Positions 1 to 6,753 of a stretch of 8,251 nucleotides of DNA are shown here, in pieces. Position 1 is the first letter of the stretch; every line of letters starts with the position of its first letter. A model generated the notes under the pieces. That model did no database searches, was not told the origin of the DNA, and was given only the letters and a program-made list of their open reading frames with translations. The DNA comes from JAVBLQ01 sp031553435. Its GTDB lineage: Bacteria; Bacteroidota; Bacteroidia; Bacteroidales; Azobacteroidaceae. The stretch covers positions 1 to 8,251 of the forward strand of contig JAVBLQ010000128.1 of assembly GCA_031553435.1 (NCBI GenBank), in the 5' to 3' direction. A program made the position numbers and the translations under genes.

Positions 1-1174
1 TTCAGGTTCTACTTCCTCCAGCGCATGGGATCTGCAATTGGAAAGCGCTTCCATCAATCTGGAACCAAGCAAAACTTATACCTTTTCTTTTTATGTAAAA
101 TCAGATGTAGCAGGAAAAGGACGTGTTTCTTTCCCCGGAGGTGTAAATGGAAATCAATACCCATGGATGAACTGGACAGGAACCGGAGCAAGCGAAGCCT
201 TCACAACATCTCCGGTATGGACATTAATTTCGGTCGAATTAACCAATACATCCACCGTTAAATTAAGTTTTGATATGGGCTATTTACCCAATGTCACTTA
301 CTATATTGACGATGTAAAAATCGTGGAAAAAGCAACCCAGAAAAGTTCAAAAGCAGCTTTACGATCAGGCCCCGTTACCATCGAAAAAACACCTGAAGAA
401 AAGGCGCTTATCATAAATGCCGCATTAGTTGATTACATTGACAAAGTAGCAACGCACTACAAAGGTACAATTAGTGGTTGGGAAGTAGTGAACGAAGCAT
501 TAAACGATAACGGAACATTGCGCGTCGGCACAGAAGACCCCACGGCAACCAGTATATTCTACTGGGCTTATTATCTTGGAAAAGATTATGCCGTAACGGC
601 TTTCAAAACTGCGCGTACAGCAGATCCCAATGCTAAACTTTTCATCAATGACTACGGCCTTGAATCAGCAAACGGAATTAAACTTGACGGTTTGATTGAT
701 TATGTGAAATACATTGATGCCAATGGCGCACATGTCGACGGCATCGGCACACAATTGCACCTGAACATCAACTGGTCAGACACAACAGCCATTGCCAATA
801 TGTTCACCAAACTGGCTGCAACAGGCAAACTGATTAAAGTTACCGAATTGGATATCGCAATTTCCACTGAAGCCAATGCAGGAACAGGCCCAAGCTCGCC
901 GGTGACGCCAACGCTTGAACAATTGGAAAAACAAGCTAAACTGTATGAATTTGTGGCGCGAATGTACACCAAACTCATCCCTGCTGCACAGCGATACGGA
1001 ATTACCGTTTGGGGCGTTTCTGATAACGTAGAACAACATCAATACTGGTTACCTAATGATGCACCTTCTCTTTGGGATGCCAATTATGCCCGCAAATGGG
1101 CCTACAAAGGCTTTTGTGACGGCTTGGCCGGCAAAGACGTAAGCGCTGATTTCTCAGGAGAACTGCAATACTAA
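1..1174 (+). CDS. GH10 endo-1,4-beta-xylanase with inserted CBM, 5'-truncated by the window
   Basis: The reading frame is open from base 2 to the TAA at 1172-1174, so the start lies upstream and about 390 C-terminal residues are visible. The first ~110 residues look like a CBM4/9- or CBM22-type beta-sandwich, with a TYTFSFYVKS strand and a closing TYYIDDVKIVE strand. GH10 sequence then begins directly at the helix before the catalytic acid/base: WEVVNEAL, Glu at 494-496. Next come FINDYG, GIGTQLHLN and the nucleophile in VTELDI (Glu at 845-847), and a C-terminal ITVWGVSDN block (Trp at 1010-1012) with the usual end of the barrel. The N-terminal barrel strands are absent after the CBM, so the module is probably inserted into the GH10 barrel, as known for Bacteroidetes xylanases. 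The enzyme should cut internal beta-1,4-xylosyl bonds of xylan, probably at the cell surface or in the periplasm. No T9SS C-terminal domain is present. Family assignment is firm; substrate is inferred. Confidence 0.95.
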   Translation, partial: SGSTSSSAWDLQLESASINLEPSKTYTFSFYVKSDVAGKGRVSFPGGVNGNQYPWMNWTGTGASEAFTTSPVWTLISVELTNTSTVKLSFDMGYLPNVTYYIDDVKIVEKATQKSSKAALRSGPVTIEKTPEEKALIINAALVDYIDKVATHYKGTISGWEVVNEALNDNGTLRVGTEDPTATSIFYWAYYLGKDYAVTAFKTARTADPNAKLFINDYGLESANGIKLDGLIDYVKYIDANGAHVDGIGTQLHLNINWSDTTAIANMFTKLAATGKLIKVTELDIAISTEANAGTGPSSPVTPTLEQLEKQAKLYEFVARMYTKLIPAAQRYGITVWGVSDNVEQHQYWLPNDAPSLWDANYARKWAYKGFCDGLAGKDVSADFSGELQY

Positions 1175-1182
1175 TTAAACCT

Positions 1183-1261
1183 AGAACTAAGAGTGAAGAA
1201 CTAAGAATTGACTTACGCACAAAATTAACTTTGTTAATTTTAATTCTTCACTCTTAGTTCT
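1183..1261. repeat. 18-bp perfect inverted repeat between GH10 and GH35 genes
   Basis: Arms 1183-1200 (AGAACTAAGAGTGAAGAA) and 1244-1261 are exact reverse complements around a 43-base loop. The loop holds a second perfect hairpin, 1221-1229 with 1233-1241 (AAAATTAAC/GTTAATTTT, 3-base loop), followed by a T-rich stretch. The right arm is also a direct repeat: TTCTTCACTCTT occurs at 1244-1255 and 1258-1269. It begins only 8 bases after the GH10 stop, so it may act as a transcription terminator or 3'-end stabiliser for the GH10 mRNA. No clean poly-T tract follows the large stem. Confidence 0.75.
1208..1233 (+). promoter_or_regulatory. Probable Bacteroidota-type promoter for the GH35 gene
   Basis: TAACTTTG at 1226-1233 fits the -7 consensus TAnnTTTG. 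A TTG at 1208-1210 is the only nearby -33 candidate, but its 15-base spacing is shorter than the usual ~19-23. The -7 box lies about 50 bases before the GH35 start and inside the loop hairpin of the surrounding inverted repeat. Predicted from consensus only. Confidence 0.45.
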
Positions 1262-1282
1262 TCACTCTTCACTTAATCAAAA

Positions 1283-2974
1283 ATGAAATATTCCCTGTAT
1301 TTTATCATTTTCTCATTCTTCTTTCTTCCGGATGTTTTTTCCCAAACGTTACCCTATCTGAAAAAACAAGGAAACTGTACACAATTAATCATCAATGAAA
1401 AGCCATTCTTCATATTGGGAGGAGAATTAGCCAATTCATCTGCATCCGATGCAGAATATATGAACGGAATCTGGCCAAAACTGGAAGCAATGAAACTAAA
1501 CACAGTGCTGGCTCCTGTGTATTGGGAACTAATAGAACCCAAAGAAAACCAATTCGACTTTTCTCTCGTTGATCATATGATCGAAAATGCCGGAAAACAC
1601 AAGATAAAACTCGTGCTACTCTGGTTCGGAAGCTGGAAAAACAGCATGTCATGCTATGTTCCCGAATGGGTCAAAAAAGACCAGAAACGTTTCCCGAGAG
1701 TAAAAACTTCATCCGGAAAAACCCTTGAAATATTGAGTCCCTTTATCAAAGAAAATTGGGAAGCCGATAAAAAAGCTTTTGTCGCTTTAATGAAACACAT
1801 CAGGGAAACCGATAAAAATCAAACCGTGATCATGATTCAGGTCGAAAATGAGATCGGTATGATAGAAAATGCCCGCGACATGTCGGATATTGCAAACAAA
1901 CTATATGCATCAGAAGTTCCGTCGGAACTGATACAATATATTCTGAAGAATAAAAAAATGCTGATCCCCGAATTTGATCAATACTGGTCAAAAAACGGTT
2001 ATAAAGGAAAAGGAACCTGGGAAGAAGTCTTCGGAAAAGATATCTATACCGAAGAAATTTTCCAGGCATGGCATTTTGCCAGATATACCGAAGAAATTAC
2101 AAACGCAGGGAAATCTGTTTACAATCTTCCGATGTACTTAAATGCGGCGTTAAACAGTCGCGGACGCAAACCAGGAGAATATCCGAGTGCAGGCCCGTTG
2201 GCTCATTTGATGGATATCTGGAGAGCCGCAGCACCTTCCATTGATTTTCTTTCCCCCGATATATACGACAAAGGATTTGAGAATTGGTGTACATTATACG
2301 ACAGAAACAATAATCCATTTTTCATCCCCGAAGCCAGAAGAGGCCCCCAAACGGCAGCACAGGCTTTCTATGTATTCGGAGCGCACAATACCATCGGTTT
2401 CAGTCCTTTTTCCATCGAATCTACTTCTGATCCGGCCAATGAACCTCTGGTCAAAACATATAATATCCTCTATCAACTGACCCCTCTTTTAAGCGAAAAA
2501 CAAGGAAAAAATGTTACCGCAGGCGTATTATTCGATGAAAAAGAACACCCTAAGAAGAAAATACAATTAGGAGAATATGTATTTGAGTTTGCACACGATT
2601 ATACGTTAGGTTGGTCGCCCGAAGCCAAAAATGAGACTTGGCCGGAGAGTGGAGCTCTGATCATTCAAATGGCTCCTGATGAATTTCTGGTTGCAGGAAC
2701 CGGGATTGTAGCTACCTTCCAAACCAACACACCGGAAAAGAATACCGCAGGTATCCTCTCCATTGATGAAGGTAGCTATGAAAAAGGACAATGGACTCCC
2801 CAAAGAAGGTTGAACGGAGACGAAAATCATCAGGGACGACATTTACGCATCCCTGTCAATCAGTGGGGTATACAATATCTGAGGCTTTATAAATTCTTCA
2901 CTCCCTACTCCATTAATTTCTTGATCCCAGGATCTTCAACGTATCGCTGGCAATCATATATTCTTCATCTGTAG
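1283..2974 (+). CDS. Secreted GH35-type beta-galactosidase-like glycoside hydrolase (DUF5597 type)
   Basis: This 563-residue protein begins with a signal peptide (hydrophobic core about residues 4-17, cleavage near DVFSQ) and no lipobox Cys. The catalytic domain matches the compact bacterial GH35 type that carries a C-terminal DUF5597 domain: FILGGELANSSA near residue 45, VLAPVYWELIEP, LVLLWFGSWKN, then VQVENEIG with the probable acid/base Glu190 and FFIPEAR with the probable nucleophile Glu350. The DUF5597-like sandwich ends in GDENHQGRHLRIP and YLRLYK (535-537). Family members remove terminal beta-galactosyl residues from plant polysaccharides; the exact substrate here is unknown. It lies 108 bp after the GH10 gene on the same strand, which suggests joint use of hemicellulose. 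Its own promoter box is upstream. Residues 538-563 do not look like family sequence: the frame runs on and its last 62 bp overlap the 3' end of the opposing ackA. Confidence 0.87.
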   Translation: MKYSLYFIIFSFFFLPDVFSQTLPYLKKQGNCTQLIINEKPFFILGGELANSSASDAEYMNGIWPKLEAMKLNTVLAPVYWELIEPKENQFDFSLVDHMIENAGKHKIKLVLLWFGSWKNSMSCYVPEWVKKDQKRFPRVKTSSGKTLEILSPFIKENWEADKKAFVALMKHIRETDKNQTVIMIQVENEIGMIENARDMSDIANKLYASEVPSELIQYILKNKKMLIPEFDQYWSKNGYKGKGTWEEVFGKDIYTEEIFQAWHFARYTEEITNAGKSVYNLPMYLNAALNSRGRKPGEYPSAGPLAHLMDIWRAAAPSIDFLSPDIYDKGFENWCTLYDRNNNPFFIPEARRGPQTAAQAFYVFGAHNTIGFSPFSIESTSDPANEPLVKTYNILYQLTPLLSEKQGKNVTAGVLFDEKEHPKKKIQLGEYVFEFAHDYTLGWSPEAKNETWPESGALIIQMAPDEFLVAGTGIVATFQTNTPEKNTAGILSIDEGSYEKGQWTPQRRLNGDENHQGRHLRIPVNQWGIQYLRLYKFFTPYSINFLIPGSSTYRWQSYILHL

Positions 2975-4118
2975 GGATTACTACAATTTTGACTTTAGAA
3001 TCAAGAGTGCTGATTACTTTCTCCACACCTCTGGTTTGAGCATTGATTTCCGGATCAATTTCCATACCCATAAATTCCATGTCTTTACAAACTTCGTAAC
3101 GTGTAGGCCATTGGTTTTCTCCGACACCTCCGGTGAATACCAGGACATCCAAGCCTCCCAAAGCTGCAATATAAGCTCCTATGTATTTTTTGATCCGGTA
3201 ATCATACATTTTTAAAGCTAACTTTGAACGTTCGTCTCCGGCAGCAACAGAAGCTTCGATCTCACGCATATCCGAAGATATTCCTGAAACGCCCAATACT
3301 CCACTATATTTGTTGACAATGGTAGATAATGCCTGACCTCCGATGTTTTCTTTTTCCATCAAATAAGTCAATACACCAGCATCGATATCGCCTGAACGTG
3401 TTCCCATCAATAAACCTTCAACAGGAGTCATTCCCATCGATGTATCAACAGATTCTCCGTTTTTAATAGCAGTAACAGAGCCTCCGTTTCCAATGTGAGC
3501 CGTGATAATCCGTTGTTTTTCAAAAGAAACGCCCAAAAAGTCACATGCTTTTCTGGAAACATACCGGTGGCTGGTCCCGTGGAATCCATAACGACGTATG
3601 GCATATTTTTCATACAATGAATAGGGTAATCCATACATATACGCAAAATCCGGCATTGTTTGATGGAATGCCGTATCAAACACGCCTACCTGAGGTACAT
3701 TAGGCAATAATTCATCGATAGCGTAAATACCATTCAGATTCGGTGGATTATGCAATGGAGCCAGGTCGATACATTCCACTATTTTACTGATCACATCATC
3801 AGTGATCAAAACGCTGGAGTTGAATTTTTCACCCCCATGTACCACACGGTGGCCAACAGCATCAATTTCTTCAAGAGATTTTATACAACCATATTTTTCA
3901 CTGGTTATTACACCCAGAATATACTCTATTCCTACACGGTGTTCCATGATATCTCCTTCAAGTATAACTTTTTGTCCCTCAGGTAAAGTCAATTTAAGGA
4001 ATGAACCTTTCAACCCGATTTTTTCGATGCCGCCTTGTGCAAGAACGGCACCGTTGTCCATATCGAATAATTTATATTTAATAGACGAACTTCCGCAGTT
4101 TAATACTAATACTTTCAT
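2913..4118 (-). CDS. ackA: Acetate kinase
   Basis: AckA transfers phosphate from acetyl phosphate to ADP, giving acetate and ATP in the cytoplasm. The 401-residue length is typical of the family. The N-terminal ASKHA phosphate loop reads LNCGSSSIKY (Asn7), followed by GHRVVHGG (Arg91), VFDTAFH (catalytic Asp148), RRYGFHGTSH (His180), HIGNGGS, MGTRSGDID (Arg241) and FTGGVGENQ; numbering of the key residues equals that of the well-studied Methanosarcina enzyme. The C-terminal IPTDEEYMIA block with the metal-site Glu is intact. It starts 19 bp after the stop of the dehydrogenase gene, so it is probably the last gene of the pta operon. Its final 62 bp overlap the convergent GH35 reading frame, and no terminator hairpin is visible between them. 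A role for other short-chain acids, such as propionate, is possible but not shown. Confidence 0.97.
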   Translation of the reverse strand: MKVLVLNCGSSSIKYKLFDMDNGAVLAQGGIEKIGLKGSFLKLTLPEGQKVILEGDIMEHRVGIEYILGVITSEKYGCIKSLEEIDAVGHRVVHGGEKFNSSVLITDDVISKIVECIDLAPLHNPPNLNGIYAIDELLPNVPQVGVFDTAFHQTMPDFAYMYGLPYSLYEKYAIRRYGFHGTSHRYVSRKACDFLGVSFEKQRIITAHIGNGGSVTAIKNGESVDTSMGMTPVEGLLMGTRSGDIDAGVLTYLMEKENIGGQALSTIVNKYSGVLGVSGISSDMREIEASVAAGDERSKLALKMYDYRIKKYIGAYIAALGGLDVLVFTGGVGENQWPTRYEVCKDMEFMGMEIDPEINAQTRGVEKVISTLDSKVKIVVIPTDEEYMIASDTLKILGSRN

Positions 4119-4137
4119 TATACAACATTATTTTTAG

Positions 4138-5106
4138 TTAAAAAAAGCGGTTAGGCCCTACAGCTTTGTTCCCGTCGTAAATATAAAATCCTTTACCGGA
4201 AGTTATTCCCAGTTGTTTAGCACGATATAAACGCCATAAAATCGGTGATGGTTTATATTTTTTATCTCCATATTCATTGAACATATCTTCCATCAACATC
4301 ACTATTTTTTCGATACCAATGATGTCGGCCATACGAAATACTCCTACTCTCATGCCATAAACGACTTCGAATACACGGTCTATTTTTTCCAGTTCGGATA
4401 CATTCTCCATCAACATCTGGCAGGCTTCGTTTAGCATGACAACCATTAAGCGAAGACTTGCCAAGCCATTGCTTTCATGAACTTCAATGGTTTCGTATTT
4501 GATGAGTTTTGCGAATAAAAGAACTTTATCAAATACTTCGTTGGAAGTATAGATTCCTTTAACAACTTCCAATATTTTAGCATCTGAGTGAGCTACAGGG
4601 AAATGTATGCTCAAACAGCGATCCTTGTATTCCAATTCTGCAGCTAACTCGCTGATAATAACAGTTGTTGCATTGGTTGCAATGATTGCATCAGGAGAAA
4701 CAGAGTTTTCTATCTTCTTGAATGCATCTTTGCGTAGAATTGTGCTCCGGCGACCGGTTTGATCATCGTAACGCACACATTCGATAACGAAATCACAATC
4801 TCTTAAAAACGAATAATCGGTAGAACCTTTGATTCGTCCCATGATTGTTTTCTTTTCTCCCGGAGTGAGCCCCCAACTTTCAATTTTTGTATCCAGGTCA
4901 CGACTGATTTTATCAATAGCATCGTCGATTTTTTCCTGGGATATCTCAATGAAAACAACTTCCATTCCGGCGGATGCTGTCAGACGGACAATATTTCTAC
5001 CGTCTTTCCCGCATCCTACAACACCAATTTTGGAGAATAATGATTTCTTTCTATCTCTGATACTTAACCCGTATTTTTCGATAGGTTCTACAATAGTTTC
5101 TGCCAT
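4138..5106 (-). CDS. Divergent 3-hydroxyacyl-CoA (3-hydroxybutyryl-CoA-type) dehydrogenase
   Basis: This 322-residue protein has the two domains of NAD-dependent 3-hydroxyacyl-CoA dehydrogenases, after an N-terminal extension of about 25 residues not found in typical ~282-residue Hbd. The Rossmann loop is GCGKDG (31-36), with Glu54 at the end of the second strand where it would bind the NAD ribose. The catalytic pair is kept: His168 in SIHF and Glu180 in KILEVV, 12 residues apart as in the family. However, the usual HFFNPxP motif reads HFPVAH, and the substrate-site Asn of the GFIVNRLL motif is Leu218 (GLASLRL). The C-terminal helical domain carries VFRMADIIG, KYKPSPIL and GKGFYIYDG. Related proteins occur in Bacteroidales. 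The gene lies between pta and ackA, 118 bp after pta and 19 bp before ackA. It would interconvert acetoacetyl-CoA and 3-hydroxybutyryl-CoA if active; the altered residues make substrate and even activity uncertain. Confidence 0.85.
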   Translation of the reverse strand: MAETIVEPIEKYGLSIRDRKKSLFSKIGVVGCGKDGRNIVRLTASAGMEVVFIEISQEKIDDAIDKISRDLDTKIESWGLTPGEKKTIMGRIKGSTDYSFLRDCDFVIECVRYDDQTGRRSTILRKDAFKKIENSVSPDAIIATNATTVIISELAAELEYKDRCLSIHFPVAHSDAKILEVVKGIYTSNEVFDKVLLFAKLIKYETIEVHESNGLASLRLMVVMLNEACQMLMENVSELEKIDRVFEVVYGMRVGVFRMADIIGIEKIVMLMEDMFNEYGDKKYKPSPILWRLYRAKQLGITSGKGFYIYDGNKAVGPNRFF

Positions 5107-5125
5107 AATTATAATAAACTAATGA

Positions 5126-5208
5126 GTTAATATGCCAATATGCCAATAAATTTTAGTAAATTAATATGCTTATCACTGTGTCATTTATTGGCACATTGGC
5201 ATATTAAC
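5126..5208. repeat. 26-bp inverted repeat between pta and the dehydrogenase gene
   Basis: Arms 5126-5151 and 5183-5208 are complementary at 25 of 26 positions around a 31-base loop. The single mismatch is A5140 against C5194, which in a minus-strand transcript becomes a U-G wobble, so RNA from the pta operon could form an uninterrupted 26-bp stem. The left arm contains the tandem unit ATATGCCA twice. It fills most of the 118-bp gap after pta. It could be a partial terminator, an mRNA processing or stability element, or a dispersed repeat. No poly-U run follows it in the operon direction and no TAnnTTTG box was found in this gap. Confidence 0.8.
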
Positions 5209-5224
5209 CTATTGGCTTATTATT

Positions 5225-6232
5225 TTATTTTTTTAATCCGATTGCCTGATTGGCGCAAATTGCCACCATTTTGTAAATGTCATCAACAGAGCAACCTCTT
5301 GAAAGATCATTTACAGGAGCAGCCATTCCTTGAAGGATTGGCCCTACAGCTCCGGCTCCGGCCAAACGTTGAACCAATTTGTATGCGATGTTACCAACTT
5401 CTAATGTCGGGAAAACCAACACATTGGCTTTTCCTGCAATTTCGCTCCCGGGCGCTTTGCTTGAACCTATGGAAGGTACTATGGCAGCATCCGCCTGTAA
5501 TTCTCCGTCGATTTTCAAGTCCGGTGCCAATTCTCTGGCTAATTGAGTAGCTTCTATTACTTTGTCGCACATCGGATGTTTGGCGCTTCCTTTGGTTGAG
5601 AAGCTTAGCATGGCAACTCTCGGTTCGACGCCTACAATTGATTGTGTGGTTTGGGCTGTTGCAACGGCTATCTCTGCTAATTCTTTGGCAGTAGGATCCG
5701 GCATTACTGCGCAATCGGCAAAAACCATGATGCCATTGTGTCCGTAAGATTTGTCAGGAACAAACATAAGAAATGCTCCGGATACAACACTTATTCCGGG
5801 TGAAGTTTTGATAATCTGAAGGGCTGGACGTAATACATCTCCTGTAGTATTTTGTGCTCCGGCGATTTCTCCGTCAGCATCACCATTTTTAATCATCAGG
5901 CAAGCCAGGTAAAGAGGATCTTCAACCAGCTTTTGTGCTTGTTCAATAGTTACTCCCTTATTTTTTCTTAATTCGAAAAGAATATTGGCATAGACTGATT
6001 TTTTATCGTTACTGATAGGGTCAACCAATGTTGCTTTTTCAATGTTTTTTAGATTGAATTTTCCTGCCAGATCTTTAATTTCCTGAGGATTGCCTATAAG
6101 AATAATATTAGCAATCCCATCGGACAATAGTTGATCGGCAGCTTTTAGAGTGCGTTCTTCTGTACCTTCCGGTAATACAATTCGTTGCTTGTTTACTTTT
6201 GCTCGCGCAATGATTTCCTGCATTAAGTCCAT
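5225..6232 (-). CDS. pta: Phosphate acetyltransferase (short, single-domain type)
   Basis: Pta converts acetyl-CoA and phosphate into acetyl phosphate and CoA, supplying AckA. The protein has 335 residues, the size of the compact catalytic form without the N-terminal DRTGG/BioD-like domains of the E. coli enzyme. Diagnostic blocks are RIVLPEGTEERTL (17-29), DGEIAGAQNTTGDVLRP (120-136), ANVLVFPTLEVGNIAYK (269-285), GAVGPILQGMAAPVNDLSRG (294-313) and SVDDI; Ser311, Arg312 and Asp318 match the CoA-site and catalytic residues known in Methanosarcina Pta. The start at 6232 gives the expected N terminus (MDLMQEII) and follows a TAnnTTTG promoter box by about 50 bases. It is the first gene of the minus-strand set with the dehydrogenase and ackA. 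A phosphate butyryl- or propionyltransferase role cannot be excluded, but the motifs fit Pta best. Confidence 0.97.
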   Translation of the reverse strand: MDLMQEIIARAKVNKQRIVLPEGTEERTLKAADQLLSDGIANIILIGNPQEIKDLAGKFNLKNIEKATLVDPISNDKKSVYANILFELRKNKGVTIEQAQKLVEDPLYLACLMIKNGDADGEIAGAQNTTGDVLRPALQIIKTSPGISVVSGAFLMFVPDKSYGHNGIMVFADCAVMPDPTAKELAEIAVATAQTTQSIVGVEPRVAMLSFSTKGSAKHPMCDKVIEATQLARELAPDLKIDGELQADAAIVPSIGSSKAPGSEIAGKANVLVFPTLEVGNIAYKLVQRLAGAGAVGPILQGMAAPVNDLSRGCSVDDIYKMVAICANQAIGLKK

Positions 6233-6282
6233 AATCGGGGAATAGTTTTTAGATAAAAAGATGTGTCATTCATAAGACGCTG

Positions 6283-6318
6283 CAAAAGTACAAAAAATTG
6301 TAATATCGAGATTACAAA
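6283..6318 (-). promoter_or_regulatory. Probable promoter of the pta operon
   Basis: Read on the minus strand, TACTTTTG at 6283-6290 matches the -7 consensus TAnnTTTG, and a TTTG at 6315-6318 can serve as the -33 element with a somewhat long 24-base spacer. The -7 box is about 50 bases before the pta start codon. Consensus match only; no start-site data. Confidence 0.6.
6298..6317. promoter_or_regulatory. 20-bp near-palindrome at the pta promoter, candidate operator
   Basis: TTGTAAT-N6-ATTACAA: all but one of the ten symmetric base pairs match. It covers the spacer and reaches into the -33 element of the predicted pta promoter, the place where a dimeric repressor or activator would act. The outer TTGT/ACAA ends recall Rex and Crp/Fnr-type sites, but the 20-base length does not fit the 18-base Rex box, so no regulator is named. 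Confidence 0.4.
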
Positions 6319-6367
6319 AAGACAATATTTTTTTAATCTACAGATAGCATTATTGTGTTAAAGAATA

Positions 6368-6425
6368 TTTAAACACAGCAACAAAGAGGCATTATATATT
6401 TAAACTTTGTGTCTTTGTGTTTAAA
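6368..6425. repeat. Imperfect inverted repeat upstream of pta
   Basis: The outer arms TTTAAACACA (6368-6377) and TGTGTTTAAA (6416-6425) are exact reverse complements. An inner pair ACAAAG (6381-6386) and CTTTGT (6405-6410) continues the stem after a small internal loop. The right side repeats CTTTGTGT (6405-6412 and 6413-6420 in near-tandem). Function unknown; it lies about 135 bp upstream of the pta start, beyond the predicted promoter. Confidence 0.6.
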
Positions 6426-6504
6426 ATCACAATTTCTAAAATATCGGAAAACAAATAAACCGTTTTGAACGTTATAAAGTTTGAACATTTAAATGCAATA
6501 TATT

Positions 6505-6636
6505 TCCGTTGAGAAACGGATCCAAGGGCGTGTCAACGCAGATAATTTCACACCCGTGCGGTTTTCTTTTATTCCTTTTACACAACCAAAGCGCGGAGTG
6601 CTTGGGAGAGGCCATTAGGGGGCCATTCTGCGTTGA
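6505..6636. other. Structured non-coding segment, possible RNA gene or mobile-element remnant
   Basis: This stretch stands out from its AT-rich surroundings. It starts with a hairpin TCCGTT-GAGA-AACGGA (6505-6520) whose loop is a GNRA tetraloop on the plus strand. A 10-bp perfect inverted repeat, TCAACGCAGA (6533-6542) with TCTGCGTTGA (6627-6636), encloses 84 bases. Inside are CCAA/A/GC pairing with GCTTGG (6586-6592 with 6600-6605, one bulged A) and the direct repeat GGCCATT (6610-6616 and 6621-6627). A minus-strand frame through it (6472-6687) shows no recognisable domain or signal. I do not recognise a known RNA family. It could be an RNA, a folded 5' region or the remnant of a repeat; strand is undecided. 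Confidence 0.35.
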
Positions 6637-6716
6637 AACTCTTGAAAAATAGAAAATGGACAATTGACAAAGCAAAAATAGTTTCAAATATTACAGTTTC
6701 TTTTGTAATTGTTTCT

Positions 6717-6724
6717 TACCTTTG
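6717..6724 (+). promoter_or_regulatory. Probable -7 promoter box of the FadL-like gene
   Basis: TACCTTTG matches TAnnTTTG and lies 29 bases before the ATG at 6754, giving a short leader. No clear TTG was found 19-23 bases upstream, so only the -7 half is supported. Confidence 0.5.
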
Positions 6725-6753
6725 CGCCCAATTTACAATTTTTAAAATAAATT

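Larger units (their letters stand above)
6233..6753. other. Divergent intergenic region of 521 bp between pta and the FadL-like gene
   Basis: No protein-coding gene is supported here. From left to right it contains the pta promoter and palindrome (6283-6318), an imperfect inverted repeat (6368-6425), a short direct repeat TTTGAACrTT (6464-6473 and 6480-6489), a structured segment of higher apparent GC (about 6505-6636), and the promoter box of the FadL-like gene (6717-6724). It is far longer than the other gaps in the window. Confidence 0.7.

Noticed and set aside
2923..2934. GATCC-CA-GGATC palindrome near the ackA stop as a bidirectional terminator
   Set aside because: The arms are only 5 bp, the loop of 2 bases is too tight, there is no T-tract, and it lies inside ackA codons.
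5140..5550. Plus-strand open frame of 136 codons
   Set aside because: It runs antisense through the strongly conserved 3' half of pta and has no family features; it is a shadow frame.
6298..6317. Assignment of the pta palindrome as a Rex site
   Set aside because: The Rex box is an 18-base TTGTG-centred site. This one is 20 bases and lacks the TTGTGA/TCACAA half-sites, so only a generic operator is proposed.
6464..6489. TTTGAACrTT direct repeat as a regulator binding site
   Set aside because: There are only two short AT-rich copies far from either promoter, and no symmetry or known regulator fits.
6673..6680. Minus-strand TATTTTTG as a promoter for the structured segment
   Set aside because: It fits TAnnTTTG only in an A/T run, and no -33 element is found at suitable spacing.
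6472..6687. Minus-strand open frame of 71 codons as a real gene
   Set aside because: It has no recognisable domain, signal peptide or ribosome binding site, and it is rich in Cys/Lys/Pro with low-complexity flanks. It overlaps the structured segment, which explains the sequence better.
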